64,000 bases of DNA. It comes from Blastocatellia bacterium. GTDB taxonomy: Bacteria > Acidobacteriota > Blastocatellia > Pyrinomonadales > Pyrinomonadaceae. The number at the start of each line of letters is the position of its first letter. The stretch's first letter is position 1. A program made the position numbers and the translations under genes. The stretch spans positions 1 to 64,000 of the forward strand of contig JAEUQI010000001.1 of NCBI GenBank assembly GCA_016789145.1, given 5' to 3'. The notes below the pieces were generated by a model. The model made no database searches. It was not told the origin of the DNA and saw only the letters and a program-made list of their open reading frames with translations. This document shows, in pieces, positions 27,404-37,415 of this stretch.

Positions 27404-28630
27404 CTATCTACCAAGGTATTCGTACAATCCGATTTTCTTGGTTTTTTTGTCAAACCCCGTGAACAGTCGCCAATCTGGGCTGAAATTCGGGTACAATTCG
27501 TCGGGTACCGATATCTCTTCCAATGATTTTCTGCTTTCTAGATCCCAAATTGTCAGTTTACTGTCTGTTCTGCTCAAAATTCGTTTACCGTCGGGACTAA
27601 ATGACAAATAATTTACTTCTCGTCCAATGGTCGGTGAATTCCAAATGAGTTCACCTGTTTCGCGATTCCACAATTGAAAAGTATCTCGGGCACTGGCGGT
27701 TGCAAGAATCCGTTCGTCAGGGCTCAGGGCAACATGGTTTATGTTGTACCTGTGTTTGCTGAATGTTCTAACCAACCGTCCAGTTGTCACATCCCATGAT
27801 TTCGCGGTACCGTCCCCGGCGGCTGTGATAACAATCTTGTTATCCTTGGTAAAGATCAATTGTGAAACCATGCCCTTGTGAGACAAAACAGCATCCCCGT
27901 ACAACTTCGCATTCTCATCAATTAATCGATGTAACAACTGTCCGGTTTGTGCATCCCACAAAAACACCATACCGCCAAACGAAACGGCGACGATCTTGCC
28001 GTTCGGGCTGAAGGCGTTGGCATAATAAACGGTTCTATTGCACGTTGGGCAGACAGCCGATTTAGACGTTAAATCGGCCAGTTTCTTTCCATTTTGAGAA
28101 TCCCACAACTCAGCAACTTCTCCAGTTCCCGTAAATTTAAGCAGTATTCTTTGTCCATCATTACTGACGTATGGATGAAGAGACTGCGAACCTTTCAACT
28201 TTTGAACCTGAAATCGTATCGTTCTCTCAATGCTATCTAGATTCCATATCTCAACCGAAAAGTCGTCACAAGCGATTGCAAGAATATTTCCGTCATCATT
28301 AAGATCTGTCCCGACGTTATATAGATCCATCGGCGCATTCTTGTTGTCTCCACACGGTGCGAAATTCTTTATGAGATTTCCTTTCCGAAAGCTCCACTGT
28401 TTAGTCAGACGGTTTCGCGTGGTTAGAAAGATATCACTCTTTTTCGTGAATGTTATTTGATACCGTTCATTCTGAGTGAAATCAAATGTCTCAATCAATC
28501 TAAGATTCTCCCGTAGATCGCGCGCTTCTTTTCTCTGAGCGTTCACACGTAAACTCCCGCAGAATCCAAGAATGAATATCATTGTCATTAGAACGAAAGC
28601 TCGCGTTAAAGATTTTGACTTTGTACACAT
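27404..28630 (-). CDS. Secreted WD40-repeat protein, candidate immunity partner of rhs2
   Basis: 408 aa. An N-terminal signal peptide (RAFVLMTMIFILGFCGSLRV, NAQ) is followed by six or seven WD40 blades (e.g. ANAFSPNGKIVAVSFGGMVF, LWDAQTGQLLHRL; VALSPDERILATASARDTFQ, LWNRETGELIW). Such beta-propellers bind other proteins. The ATG at 28630 lies 2 bp after the rhs2 stop, with AGAGGA inside the rhs2 end as ribosome site. Immediate coupling to a toxin-like gene and export to the same compartment suggest an immunity or accessory role (inference). Confidence 0.75.
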   Translation of the reverse strand: MCTKSKSLTRAFVLMTMIFILGFCGSLRVNAQRKEARDLRENLRLIETFDFTQNERYQITFTKKSDIFLTTRNRLTKQWSFRKGNLIKNFAPCGDNKNAPMDLYNVGTDLNDDGNILAIACDDFSVEIWNLDSIERTIRFQVQKLKGSQSLHPYVSNDGQRILLKFTGTGEVAELWDSQNGKKLADLTSKSAVCPTCNRTVYYANAFSPNGKIVAVSFGGMVFLWDAQTGQLLHRLIDENAKLYGDAVLSHKGMVSQLIFTKDNKIVITAAGDGTAKSWDVTTGRLVRTFSKHRYNINHVALSPDERILATASARDTFQLWNRETGELIWNSPTIGREVNYLSFSPDGKRILSRTDSKLTIWDLESRKSLEEISVPDELYPNFSPDWRLFTGFDKKTKKIGLYEYLGR

Positions 28631-28632
28631 TG

Positions 28633-31600
28633 TTAATTTCCTCTATTGGCGGCAATTCGGATGCCGAACGCAAACGGAACCGTGTAGCCGAATACATCTC
28701 CAATTCTATGTCCGCTGCCAAAAAAGATATCGGCAAATCGAGGACGACTTGTCGCAAAGAAATTGCTTCTTATCAATTTCAAGTCATAAAAGGTTGAAGA
28801 ACGAAAAATTTTCCCTTGAGATTTCAGTATCTTTTGGTTGGCCAGCCCTTCGTCATGTGCCTTACAGGTATTATCTCTTCCATCGACACCATTCTCCGCA
28901 CCATTTAACTTTGCCTGTTCGACACCATATCCAGGGCCACAAAAAAACCCATATACCGCGACGAACAAATCTTTCAGCTTCCGAGTAAACACACTCTTTA
29001 GACGCTCCCAGCCGTCTTTCAGCCCTTGCCATGCTCCCTTTAGAACACTCTCTCCCTTCCTCCATGCGCTGTAGGCTCCATTTGTGACACTGTCCTCGAT
29101 AATACCAACCAGAGCTCCAACAAACGCAAGCCCAATAACTTTGCCAAGCTGCTTGAATTTTCCTTGAAGTAAGAGGCCTGTTAGTTCCAAACCTGTGGCA
29201 ATCTTTCCCGCCCAACTCACAACAGAAAGAACTCCCGACAATATTTTAAAACTAAGCGGAATCGCGACTTTCGCTCCGAAGTATACCGAGTAAGCGGCTA
29301 TCGTGCCCGCTCCAAACGTGACAATTGCAAAAATTACAAGAACAGCTATTTGAACCGCGATGTTACTTAAAACCTTCGTTATGAAACTAGCTATTTTCCT
29401 GAAGAACTTTCCAATGGCACCCCAAAAGAGTCCGTCAGGGTCTGTACGATTTATAGGATCGTTCCCGCAGTAGTTGTAAAGATTCAATGTCTGAGGAACT
29501 TCGAGATTACTTGCCTTGATTCCAATTGGGTCAACTTGTGTGAAGCGTCCTTGTTTACTGTCATATGTTCGGTTGACCGCGTAATCAAGGCCCGTTGATA
29601 TCGAGCGGTCGTAAGTTGTAAAGCGTTTGTTGCTATTAGTCAGCGAAGATTCATTATTAAGTGCCGTTCCGAACGGAAGATGGGCTTGTTCAGACGACGT
29701 GCCTAAAACCTGACTACTCTTTACTCTAGTTCCGAGCCTATCGGGATGGTTAAACTCAATCAATTCTCCGCCGGACCCATTTGGGGTAACGGTCGCGAGC
29801 TCGAAATCTCCAAGGTAAGTGTAACCCCTCGTCCAAGTCGGAATTGCACTTTGGAATTCGGTATATTCGGCAAGTGTTGTTCCACCTACGCCGGCCGCAA
29901 GTTTCACGTAGCCGATCCCGATTTCCCAATTCATTACGCGCGCGTTTGTCGAGCCATAGTGGAACCATTGAAGCGTAACACCGTCGCTTTCTCGTTTGAC
30001 AACAGAAATTCGATTCCCAGCATCGTATTCGTAGTTTAGCCACGTGACTCCGTCCTCGGCAATTGCTCGTGTTTGATTACCAGCATTGTCGTACTCAAAA
30101 CCCGACGTAGTGATTCTGTTAGAGGCGTTGTCATACGAAAGGGCAGCGATACCGTCTCGCGGCATTGTGTTGCCATCGGCCGCAATGCCGTTAACGCCTA
30201 CGCTCGTGCGGTTCCCGTAGCGATCATACGCATACGATTGCACCGAAAGCGTCTTGTTCGGGCCGCCCCACGATTCTTTCAATCTACCGACAACGTCGAA
30301 GACATATTCACGGTTCTTGTTGTTGTTGAGATTGTCAACGATCTTGGTCAAGTGACCTGTCTTGCCGTTTAAAGTTCCTACCGAACCACTGCGATTGTAC
30401 TCGTAACTGAGATTCATCAACTGAGTGGTGCCGTTTTTGGTCGCTTTTTGATTAGTCAATAACCCTGTTTGCTGGTCGAACGTGTATTCCTCTTTGACCT
30501 GATTCGTAGCGTTCGCTCCTATCATTATCTCAGTCACTTGGTCAGAAGCATCGTAAATAGGAGCACTCGCCTGCAAAACAGAGTTATAGCTTATTGATTC
30601 GGCGCGATTTGCGGAATCATAGGTATGGGAAACGATTTTTCTAGGGCTACCTGCAAGGCCATATTGAGCCGGATAATGAACTTCTTTTACTCGATCGAGA
30701 GTGTCGTAAAGATAGCTCGTCGTCATCGGATAGTTTTCACGCGACGCCACTTTCTGTTTGTACTCGCTGACTCGCGATTCACTGTCGTAGAGATACTCTT
30801 CGGTAAGAATGCCCTGCGTTTCGATCTTCTTGATTCGGCTCTTATCGCCGGTCGTCTCATATTCATAAGAAACTAGAGCACCCCAAGTATTATGAATCGT
30901 TAAGCCGGATTGGAGCGGTCCAGATGTGTCGTAGCTTCGCGATTGGATGCGATTTAACGGGTCAAGACCGCCGCCGCTGAGGGTGTACGAGAAATTCGTC
31001 CTTACGCCTCTCGCGTCGGTCTTTTGCGTGAGGTTCGAGCGACTGTCGTAAACAACAGCTTCGGCCCAGTTTGCACCTGTTTGTCCGGCTCCGATGAAGG
31101 CTCCCGCGTCGTTAAGAGTTGCCGTTTGCTCGGCTAGCTTTTGGCGTGTGAGGCGTCCGAGGTCGTCAAACTTGAATTTTCTGAACTGAACGCCTTGTTC
31201 GGTTTGTGTCAAACGCCCAACAGTGTCGTAGCTGTACTTCGTCAAAAGACTTCCGGCTGTGAATACGGAACCGGTTGGATTGGCAACCGGATCAAGGTTT
31301 GGTTCCACGACTTGGATCAATCTGTTCTGCTGATCGTATCTTCCCCAACGGTCACGTCCCCAAGCGTCCTGAACGCGAACTCGATTTCCCGGCTGTGCCG
31401 TTACAGAGTCCGGAAGTGTTGTCTCGTTGTAAAACGCCTTGGTCTCGCTGCCATCTGGTTCGACGACCTTGATCAATCGTCTCTGAGAATCATAAAACTT
31501 TTCCGACCATTGGATCGTGTCACCTGTCCGATACGGCCTCGATGTTTTCCATTCTTCGCCAAACTTCGTGTACATTGTTTCAGCGATGTCGATGGCTCCC

Positions 31601-34600
31601 GGAACGTAGGATTCTTCCTTTCGAACCTTCCCGACGCCATTCAAATACTTCTTCGTTTTTCCGGCAGATACTGGCAACGAGTTGACGATCTGGAATACTT
31701 CGTCGGTTGTCGTCATCGCAGTGTCGTCATAACTTAATTCGTTGTATGCTCCAGTTGACGACAGTACCTTTGATGGGCGAAGTGTATCTGGGTTGTAGAA
31801 GTTTGTAGTAACGAGACCGTTTGCATCGGTTGATGTTTTTACAAGACCGGTTTGGTACAGATAGGTTGACTTAGCCGTCATCCGATGCGGCGAATTCGGA
31901 TCGCCGCTTCCTCTAGTTTGGGACATTGGATAGGCATATTGAGTGTCTATCTCAGTAGTATTTGGATCATCGTAAGATGTGCTGGTTTCTTCGCAGCACG
32001 CACTCGAAGATTTAACGACGTTTCCTGTAATGTCGTAGGTTCGAGTTTCAAATATCGAACCAGTCGCATTTTGTGCATCCGAATAGCTTGTCACTTTTGT
32101 AACGTTGCCACGCTTCTCAGTCGCTGGTTCATAGACGCTAACCTGATACCACGCAACACAATACCACGCAGGATCTGGAGGTTGGGTGTTGCCACAATTG
32201 ACCTCACCACATTGCCAGTTACTGCACGCACCATTTTGCGTTGCCGTTGTGAATACATTGTGGGTTTGGAGGTGTTGTATCACGCCTGGCGTGCTTGTGA
32301 AAGGCTGAGCCGCGTAGTTGTCGTATTCGTAGTCAGTACGAGAAACCTTAACGCCTGACGCGTTTTCAATAGATGTCGATTTGACCAGATTGAAAACGTG
32401 GTTTCCGCTAAGCCACCGGTCGTAGGTGTCCACAATTCCTATATAGCTAGCATCGTTCTCATACTCGGCGTTTGAGCATCGGAGCAGAACATTTGCATCG
32501 TCGTAATCGCAGGAACGAGTTATCTGATTAAACTTATTTGTTCCATAAGTATATTCGGTGCGTACTTCGTCGCCATTCTCGTCAAAAGTCTTTGCCCAAC
32601 CAGGTCGAGGGCTATCGTAGTTTCTGTTTCCGGAAGAGTTGCCCAAATTCCAACTGACAAGTGATGAGGCAACGGTTACAGGAGTTGACCCGTTCATAAC
32701 GATTGTGTCATCAGCAAATGTAAGACCGTCTGTCCAAGCTCCCGGAGTCCTGTACGTGTACTGTTTACTGATAATTCCCGTCGGTTGAGTCACCGTAACC
32801 GAACGAGCCGGACTCAAGCTGGTTCCGTCATGACGAGAATCATTGTCGTTAAATGTGTAGTACGTTATCGCGTCTTCGTCTACGTCCCGACCGTCCCAAT
32901 ACTCGTTGAGTCGAGTGTAGGTAGGAGCATCTGTCAGTGAGAGGCCATTTGTACGGTTAGCATCATTCGAAGTTGTGAGCGGATAGTTATACTTGGCCTC
33001 TTTTGTTGTTGTGCCTTTGGTCATAGTCCCTTGAGATTGTGGGCCAGTTGACCATGTCATATCTCGCTGTTCGGAGACTTTAGTTATCATTCCATAGGTC
33101 GAGTAAGAATCCGTATCATCGAACCAGTAACCAGTACCCGTTCCGGGATAATAGATGGCGTCGATCACCCAAGGAGTACTATTCCACGTAATGGGCGTCA
33201 ATCCAGAAAATGAATGGTTAAGAGACAGTGCTTTGTAATGGAGACGAACAACCGTACGTGTTCGAACGCCATTATCTTCCGTGTCCATTCTAGGGGCTCG
33301 TATAGAGGTCAAACGATTCAGTGAATCGTAGTGGAAGGTAATGACGCGGCCAAGCGTATCCGTTATATTGGCAATCGCTTCGGATGATGGATTTCGATAT
33401 GCGATCGTTATGAAATTTCCCTGAGCGTCAGTGATTTGCGTTGGGACAGCATGAGTGTTCCCATTCGCCGTTGTCTCGTACGTTATAGTTGTGCCGTTCG
33501 GAAGTCTTGCCCATCCGTTACCGTAGCCGTTGTTGAAAAACGTGCATCCGTAGTCGATCATACTTCCGTCGGTTGTGTATCCGACGAACCTTGTACCGTT
33601 CGACAATGGCGGAAGTGATCCGGCATAGCCGCGACGGGTACCGTCCGCATCGAGCATCATACAACCGCCGAGCGATCCCATGAACATCAATCGACCGAAG
33701 CCAAGATTCCATCCGGGAGCCGGATATCCGTGGTCGATATCGTAGGTGATCTTGTTGTCGGTTTTTGCCCAAAGGCGAGAGTTATAATTCAGATTCAAGG
33801 CCAAATCGATTCCGCGACCCGGCAACGATACAACGGGAGCTGAGAATTGGAAATTCCCGCTGCCTGCACCACCATCCGCCGCCGATCCGGGACGACTGCC
33901 AGTACTGTTGCCTGGATCATCTGCGTACGTGTAGTTTGAATCATCCCATCCCTCACCCTCAAGCAGATTCGATTGAGAACTAGGTTCTTTTATGTCGACT
34001 TTCTTTGTGTCACCCTTGGACACCGAAGTTGCGGTAGTAGTTTGAACTACAGTACCGCTTCGTGAAGATACTGAGTACGTTGTAGCATTCAACGGCACCG
34101 AAATCTCAAATGGCTCAACACTAACGGGAATTAGTGCCTCAACTCCGTTCGCCCTCGCTCGTACGGCAAAGGTTCCCGTAGTTTGTGCTCGAAATGTACG
34201 ACCGACCATTGGCCGTGCTGGTATTGACCGTCCAACATCTTCGATAGTCCACTCGAAATTGATGCCGCTCAACGGCTCATCGTCTGCGGCGTATGCGACA
34301 GCCGACAGAGTAGTTTCTTGTCCTTGGAGTAAATTCAGCGGACCTGGGAAAATTTCGATGCGAGATACTGGCACTGATATTCGACCGGATTTTTTCCCGA
34401 CGAAAAATCCTGCTAACCTTTGCGGAAAGGAGTCGAGTAGTCCGCTAGACAGAATGGAAAAACGAGCGTCCTGCAAAACCTTACTACCTGCGAGAGCTAC
34501 GTGCCTTGGAGCCTCGGGGGCACAAAAGACTGTATTTGAAAATAGCGAGATCAGAAGCACTGCGGAAATAACCGAGCGACGCGAGGTAAAATGCGGAAGC

Positions 34601-34602
34601 AT
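28633..34602 (-). CDS. Giant RHS/YD-repeat protein with C-terminal phospholipase A2-like domain
   Basis: 1989 aa. Signal peptide (SVISAVLLISLFSNTVFC), an Ig-like domain at about 75-165 (IEIFPGPLNLLQGQETTLSA), then the RHS shell, ending in the canonical core motif RFTQVDPIGIKAS...NDPINRTDPDGL. After the core come about 110 residues with several hydrophobic helices (IAVQIAVLVIFAIVTFGAGT) and a final domain with CGPGYG (1888-1893) and DNTCKAHD (His1916-Asp1917). CGPG plus D-x-x-C-x-x-HD is the calcium-loop/catalytic His-Asp pattern of phospholipase A2, so the toxin probably attacks membrane lipids. ATG at 34602 with AAGGAG 6 bp upstream. A WD40 protein gene follows directly. Confidence 0.85.
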   Translation of the reverse strand: MLPHFTSRRSVISAVLLISLFSNTVFCAPEAPRHVALAGSKVLQDARFSILSSGLLDSFPQRLAGFFVGKKSGRISVPVSRIEIFPGPLNLLQGQETTLSAVAYAADDEPLSGINFEWTIEDVGRSIPARPMVGRTFRAQTTGTFAVRARANGVEALIPVSVEPFEISVPLNATTYSVSSRSGTVVQTTTATSVSKGDTKKVDIKEPSSQSNLLEGEGWDDSNYTYADDPGNSTGSRPGSAADGGAGSGNFQFSAPVVSLPGRGIDLALNLNYNSRLWAKTDNKITYDIDHGYPAPGWNLGFGRLMFMGSLGGCMMLDADGTRRGYAGSLPPLSNGTRFVGYTTDGSMIDYGCTFFNNGYGNGWARLPNGTTITYETTANGNTHAVPTQITDAQGNFITIAYRNPSSEAIANITDTLGRVITFHYDSLNRLTSIRAPRMDTEDNGVRTRTVVRLHYKALSLNHSFSGLTPITWNSTPWVIDAIYYPGTGTGYWFDDTDSYSTYGMITKVSEQRDMTWSTGPQSQGTMTKGTTTKEAKYNYPLTTSNDANRTNGLSLTDAPTYTRLNEYWDGRDVDEDAITYYTFNDNDSRHDGTSLSPARSVTVTQPTGIISKQYTYRTPGAWTDGLTFADDTIVMNGSTPVTVASSLVSWNLGNSSGNRNYDSPRPGWAKTFDENGDEVRTEYTYGTNKFNQITRSCDYDDANVLLRCSNAEYENDASYIGIVDTYDRWLSGNHVFNLVKSTSIENASGVKVSRTDYEYDNYAAQPFTSTPGVIQHLQTHNVFTTATQNGACSNWQCGEVNCGNTQPPDPAWYCVAWYQVSVYEPATEKRGNVTKVTSYSDAQNATGSIFETRTYDITGNVVKSSSACCEETSTSYDDPNTTEIDTQYAYPMSQTRGSGDPNSPHRMTAKSTYLYQTGLVKTSTDANGLVTTNFYNPDTLRPSKVLSSTGAYNELSYDDTAMTTTDEVFQIVNSLPVSAGKTKKYLNGVGKVRKEESYVPGAIDIAETMYTKFGEEWKTSRPYRTGDTIQWSEKFYDSQRRLIKVVEPDGSETKAFYNETTLPDSVTAQPGNRVRVQDAWGRDRWGRYDQQNRLIQVVEPNLDPVANPTGSVFTAGSLLTKYSYDTVGRLTQTEQGVQFRKFKFDDLGRLTRQKLAEQTATLNDAGAFIGAGQTGANWAEAVVYDSRSNLTQKTDARGVRTNFSYTLSGGGLDPLNRIQSRSYDTSGPLQSGLTIHNTWGALVSYEYETTGDKSRIKKIETQGILTEEYLYDSESRVSEYKQKVASRENYPMTTSYLYDTLDRVKEVHYPAQYGLAGSPRKIVSHTYDSANRAESISYNSVLQASAPIYDASDQVTEIMIGANATNQVKEEYTFDQQTGLLTNQKATKNGTTQLMNLSYEYNRSGSVGTLNGKTGHLTKIVDNLNNNKNREYVFDVVGRLKESWGGPNKTLSVQSYAYDRYGNRTSVGVNGIAADGNTMPRDGIAALSYDNASNRITTSGFEYDNAGNQTRAIAEDGVTWLNYEYDAGNRISVVKRESDGVTLQWFHYGSTNARVMNWEIGIGYVKLAAGVGGTTLAEYTEFQSAIPTWTRGYTYLGDFELATVTPNGSGGELIEFNHPDRLGTRVKSSQVLGTSSEQAHLPFGTALNNESSLTNSNKRFTTYDRSISTGLDYAVNRTYDSKQGRFTQVDPIGIKASNLEVPQTLNLYNYCGNDPINRTDPDGLFWGAIGKFFRKIASFITKVLSNIAVQIAVLVIFAIVTFGAGTIAAYSVYFGAKVAIPLSFKILSGVLSVVSWAGKIATGLELTGLLLQGKFKQLGKVIGLAFVGALVGIIEDSVTNGAYSAWRKGESVLKGAWQGLKDGWERLKSVFTRKLKDLFVAVYGFFCGPGYGVEQAKLNGAENGVDGRDNTCKAHDEGLANQKILKSQGKIFRSSTFYDLKLIRSNFFATSRPRFADIFFGSGHRIGDVFGYTVPFAFGIRIAANRGN

Positions 34603-34669
34603 GAGAAACTCCTTATTGACTTACGTGTAGGTTGCCGTAACTAGGAAAAGATTTGCGACGATATCGAAA

Positions 34670-34698
34670 ACATAAACTAATCTCGATTAACGTGTCAA
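34670..34698 (-). promoter_or_regulatory. Predicted promoter of rhs2
   Basis: Minus strand: TTGACA (34698-34693), 17-bp spacer, TTATGT (34675-34670), about 65 bp before the rhs2 ATG. Confidence 0.45.
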
Positions 34699-34749
34699 GA
34701 GAAATGTTTGCAGTATGAGAAACGGCCGCTCAGGGGCTGCCTTGGGTGG

Positions 34750-35499
34750 TTGAGCGTGTGAAAGAGGTTAGGGAGTCGGTGGTGTTTTTTTTCAGGTGGT
34801 CTTTCTACGAAGTTGGCGGCGAGCCAGGCGGTTTGGTTGCCGAAGTCGTTGGCAAAAATCCTTAGGCCGAATGGGCTAACCGAGCGGGTTTCGATCATGC
34901 CCTTGCTGATCGTGTCGGAGACGGTCGCGGTTGAATCGACGTGTTCGGCGGTGGCGTCGTAGTATTAAGCCTGTAGCCGTAAAGCCGCTATTGCTACCGA
35001 CGATTGGTACTGTGACCTATTGCTCACGAATCGAGCCGGTGAGGTTCGTTGTGCTTGGCGTCGTGTAGCTGAATTTGACCTTGAGCAAACCCGAATCAGT
35101 AGCCGAACTGCCGATTCCAATCTGCGTTATCTCCTGACGCGAATTATATATTGCATTCTCAAATCGGCCGTTGCCAAGCCTCAAACTCCTGATCGATCCT
35201 GTGGTGTCGCGGACAATATCGTTGAGATAAACCTTAGAGATACCACCTGACTTTTTTGACCACATTGACGCTAAATCGCCATTACCGTGGAAAGTATCAC
35301 TAACTTCGCATCCCGATGGATATGTCTCTTTCACAAGAGCACCTGAGAGATTGTACTCGTAGGCAGTCGAGTAAACATTTTCGTCAGTGATCTGCTGACG
35401 TTCCGTCATCGGCCCAAATACATCAAATGCTGTGTAGTTTGTCTTCGATACAGAAGATTTGATGCTGGTTGCCCGCAAGGTACGCAGTAGCACCTCCAA
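34750..35499 (-). pseudogene. Degenerate RHS-gene fragment
   Basis: An open stretch 35499-35017 reads TAFDVFGPMTERQQITDENV, then YSTAYEYNLSGALVKETYPS and VRDTTGSIRSLRLGNGRFEN, i.e. YD repeats of an RHS shell. It ends in a stop after GSIREQ, and the downstream frame to about 34750 (YDATAEHVDSTATVSDTISK) carries further stops. There is no start, no core end and no toxin part, so this is a dead remnant upstream of rhs2. Confidence 0.7.
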
Positions 35500-35817
35500 A
35501 TGGAATGGCCGCCACGCTCAGGATGACTGCAGGAATTCCCAAAGGTCGGCCGAGCCGAATGGCACGACCTCAACATCGCCCACCAATAACTAAAGCCCGC
35601 TCAATCCGCCTTCCTCCGAGCTCTCCGACCGGATCGGGGGAATGAACTTGTCACCCGCTTGCCAGCAGACCGCTGACCTAAATCACTGGTCAGAGATTGT
35701 GATAAGGCCTAAGCCCCGTACCCCCCAACTCCGCAGAGTCAGCAACTTTAGCGATCGAACGGGCCAGATTTCGAGCATTTGAGTCAACCGGATACTGTGA
35801 GGCATGATTATAAGATT
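35500..35817. other. Intergenic, no gene seen
   Basis: About 320 bp between the RHS remnant and the kinase-like gene; possibly further eroded RHS sequence, but nothing that can be aligned by eye. Confidence 0.4.
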
Positions 35818-36414
35818 ATGAATGAAACGCCATACGAAGTCATCTACTTGACCGGCCCTCCCGCTTCTGGAAAAAGTACTCTTGTGGCAAGTTTAGAAAC
35901 GATTCTTGAGCCATTGAAAACATTCGTCTACAGTAAGGTTTTGGCGGAGTATCTTAGCGAGAATTCTTCTGACAAGTACTCTCAAGATCAAACGCGAGAG
36001 ATGTCTGCGCGCGTTATTACACACAAGGACATTGAAAATGTTGATAAGCGATTACTTGCCTTCGTTGCAGAAAACGGTAAAAAATCTCACCTTATCATAG
36101 ACTCTCACGCCGTCACTAAAGAACAATATGGGTTCAGGGTAACGCCATTTTCATTACCGCAGTTACGGAAACTCAGTCCAACGATGATTTTCTCGCTCTA
36201 CTCCGAGCCAACGGTTAATGTGATTAGAATCAAGAAGATTAGTCAGGGTAGGCCTCAAGTCTCTGAGTTCGAAGCAGCGTTTCATTGCGAACTGCAAGCA
36301 ACGGTAGATCTAGCATATGGCATTAACATAGGGATTCCAGTGTATTTTCTAGTTAGCGACAGACGGCCAAGTGATCTGGCAAATGAAATCGCCTGTCGGG
36401 CTAAGAAATTGTAG
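35818..36414 (+). CDS. P-loop ATPase, small-kinase-like
   Basis: 198 aa from the ATG at 35818; an in-frame TTG at 35779 would add 13 residues. YLTGPPASGKSTLVASLE is a Walker A of the adenylate/nucleoside-kinase type. LIIDSHAV is a likely Walker B strand, and IFSLYSEPTVNVIRIKKISQ resembles the lid/second-strand region of small kinases. The substrate is unknown. It stands alone and converges on the 36417 gene with a 2-bp gap. Confidence 0.65.
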   Translation: MNETPYEVIYLTGPPASGKSTLVASLETILEPLKTFVYSKVLAEYLSENSSDKYSQDQTREMSARVITHKDIENVDKRLLAFVAENGKKSHLIIDSHAVTKEQYGFRVTPFSLPQLRKLSPTMIFSLYSEPTVNVIRIKKISQGRPQVSEFEAAFHCELQATVDLAYGINIGIPVYFLVSDRRPSDLANEIACRAKKL

Positions 36415-36416
36415 AG

Positions 36417-37049
36417 TCAGGCGTTTTTGGTCGGGGACCGAGCTTGCTTTACTGCTTTCGCATTCTTAAGTCTCACAAAATACGGTTCGATCAGTTCCGC
36501 AAGGATCGCTACATCGTACAACGAACTTGAATCTTTGTATGACTCTTTGCGCTGGACAACTGCTGTTACCTGCGAGGCCGCCACCGGACGCCCGGTTCTT
36601 AGATTACTCAACTGCTGAAACCCGATTTTGAAATCCCGTCGAAGTGGAAGGAGGGGTGAAGCGCTGTAACACACCAGCGCGAAATGATGCCTCTTAGGGC
36701 TCTCAGGATCGTAGCGACTAGTCACACGCGAGCATGAAGGTATTGTAAAGTCATTACCGTCCAATGCTTCTGCCTCCGTCCACACTACAACTGATGGAGG
36801 GTCTATGTCTTTTAGTTTCGCCGCTGTTTTGATTGGGCTGAATATCACTGTCGGACGGGCTGTATGCAGCATCAGTTCTAGAATTGAGGGGCCGATGGCG
36901 TTTCCGATGCCCCACAGAAACACGCCTCCATTTGCCAAACGTTCTTTCTCTTTTCGAAATAGGATTTCTTCAATTGGCTCGGCCGCCTCCCCACCAAACC
37001 GTGTCCAGCAAAATATGGCGGGCAATTCGAGTAAGCCTGTACTTTCCAT
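36417..37049 (-). CDS. Unknown protein, paralogue A of the 39062 gene
   Basis: 210 aa, no known domain recognised. It shares an ordered set of short matches with the 39062-39634 product: a basic helix (EEILFRKEKERLANGG), then FLWGIGN (LWGYGGS in the other), PTVIFSPI, a strand ending in FALVCY (ALVIQNL), and a conserved end VAILAELIEPYFVRLKNAK (VGLVADIVEPFAVYVRNKI). It is transcribed divergently from the XRE gene with only 30 bp between the two starts, so both must be controlled from one operator region. Confidence 0.6.
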   Translation of the reverse strand: MESTGLLELPAIFCWTRFGGEAAEPIEEILFRKEKERLANGGVFLWGIGNAIGPSILELMLHTARPTVIFSPIKTAAKLKDIDPPSVVVWTEAEALDGNDFTIPSCSRVTSRYDPESPKRHHFALVCYSASPLLPLRRDFKIGFQQLSNLRTGRPVAASQVTAVVQRKESYKDSSSLYDVAILAELIEPYFVRLKNAKAVKQARSPTKNA

Positions 37050-37058
37050 AAACTAAAT

Positions 37059-37077
37059 TATGCACTACTATGCATAC
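37059..37077. promoter_or_regulatory. Candidate operator between divergent genes
   Basis: The 30-bp gap between starts holds ATGCACTACTATGCAT: ATGCA repeated at exactly 10 bp (37060 and 37070), i.e. one helical turn, with the second copy being palindromic ATGCAT. Plausible binding site for the adjacent XRE protein. Confidence 0.4.
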
Positions 37078-37079
37078 TG

Positions 37080-37403
37080 ATGCAAGAAGAGTTCCTGGCT
37101 AAATCGCTTCATAAGCTTATACGAGAAAAGCATTTGTCACAGCAGGAGATAGCTGAAATGGCGGGTGTGAGCCAGTCAACGGTTTCGAGAGCGCTCACAG
37201 GTAACATCGTTAGGAGTGGCAAAGGTCGGAGAATGCTATTCAGATTTATGCAACAAGAACTGGATCAGGAGACTTTGCTTGACGGAAAGGATAAAGTAGT
37301 AAGGGCATTCGAGTCTGTTTGGGACGGCTCGGAAGAGCACGCAATAGCGATTGCAAAAATAATCAGTGCTTCCAATGGATTATTCCCTGCCAAAAGCGTA
37401 TAG
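37080..37403 (+). CDS. XRE-family regulator
   Basis: 107 aa. Helix-turn-helix at about 10-50: LIREKHLSQQEIAEMAGVSQ, then STVSRALTGNIVRSGKGRR. The helical C-terminal half probably dimerises. First gene of the operon XRE, ImmA/IrrE, helical protein (gaps 12 and 0 bp). XRE proteins paired with ImmA/IrrE proteases are typically cleaved on a damage or infection signal. Confidence 0.8.
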   Translation: MQEEFLAKSLHKLIREKHLSQQEIAEMAGVSQSTVSRALTGNIVRSGKGRRMLFRFMQQELDQETLLDGKDKVVRAFESVWDGSEEHAIAIAKIISASNGLFPAKSV

Positions 37404-37415
37404 AGAGGTGAACTT

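Noticed and set aside
35779-35817. Longer start (TTG) for the P-loop protein
   Set aside because: The extra 13 residues have no domain support and there is an ATG at 35818; kept only as an alternative.
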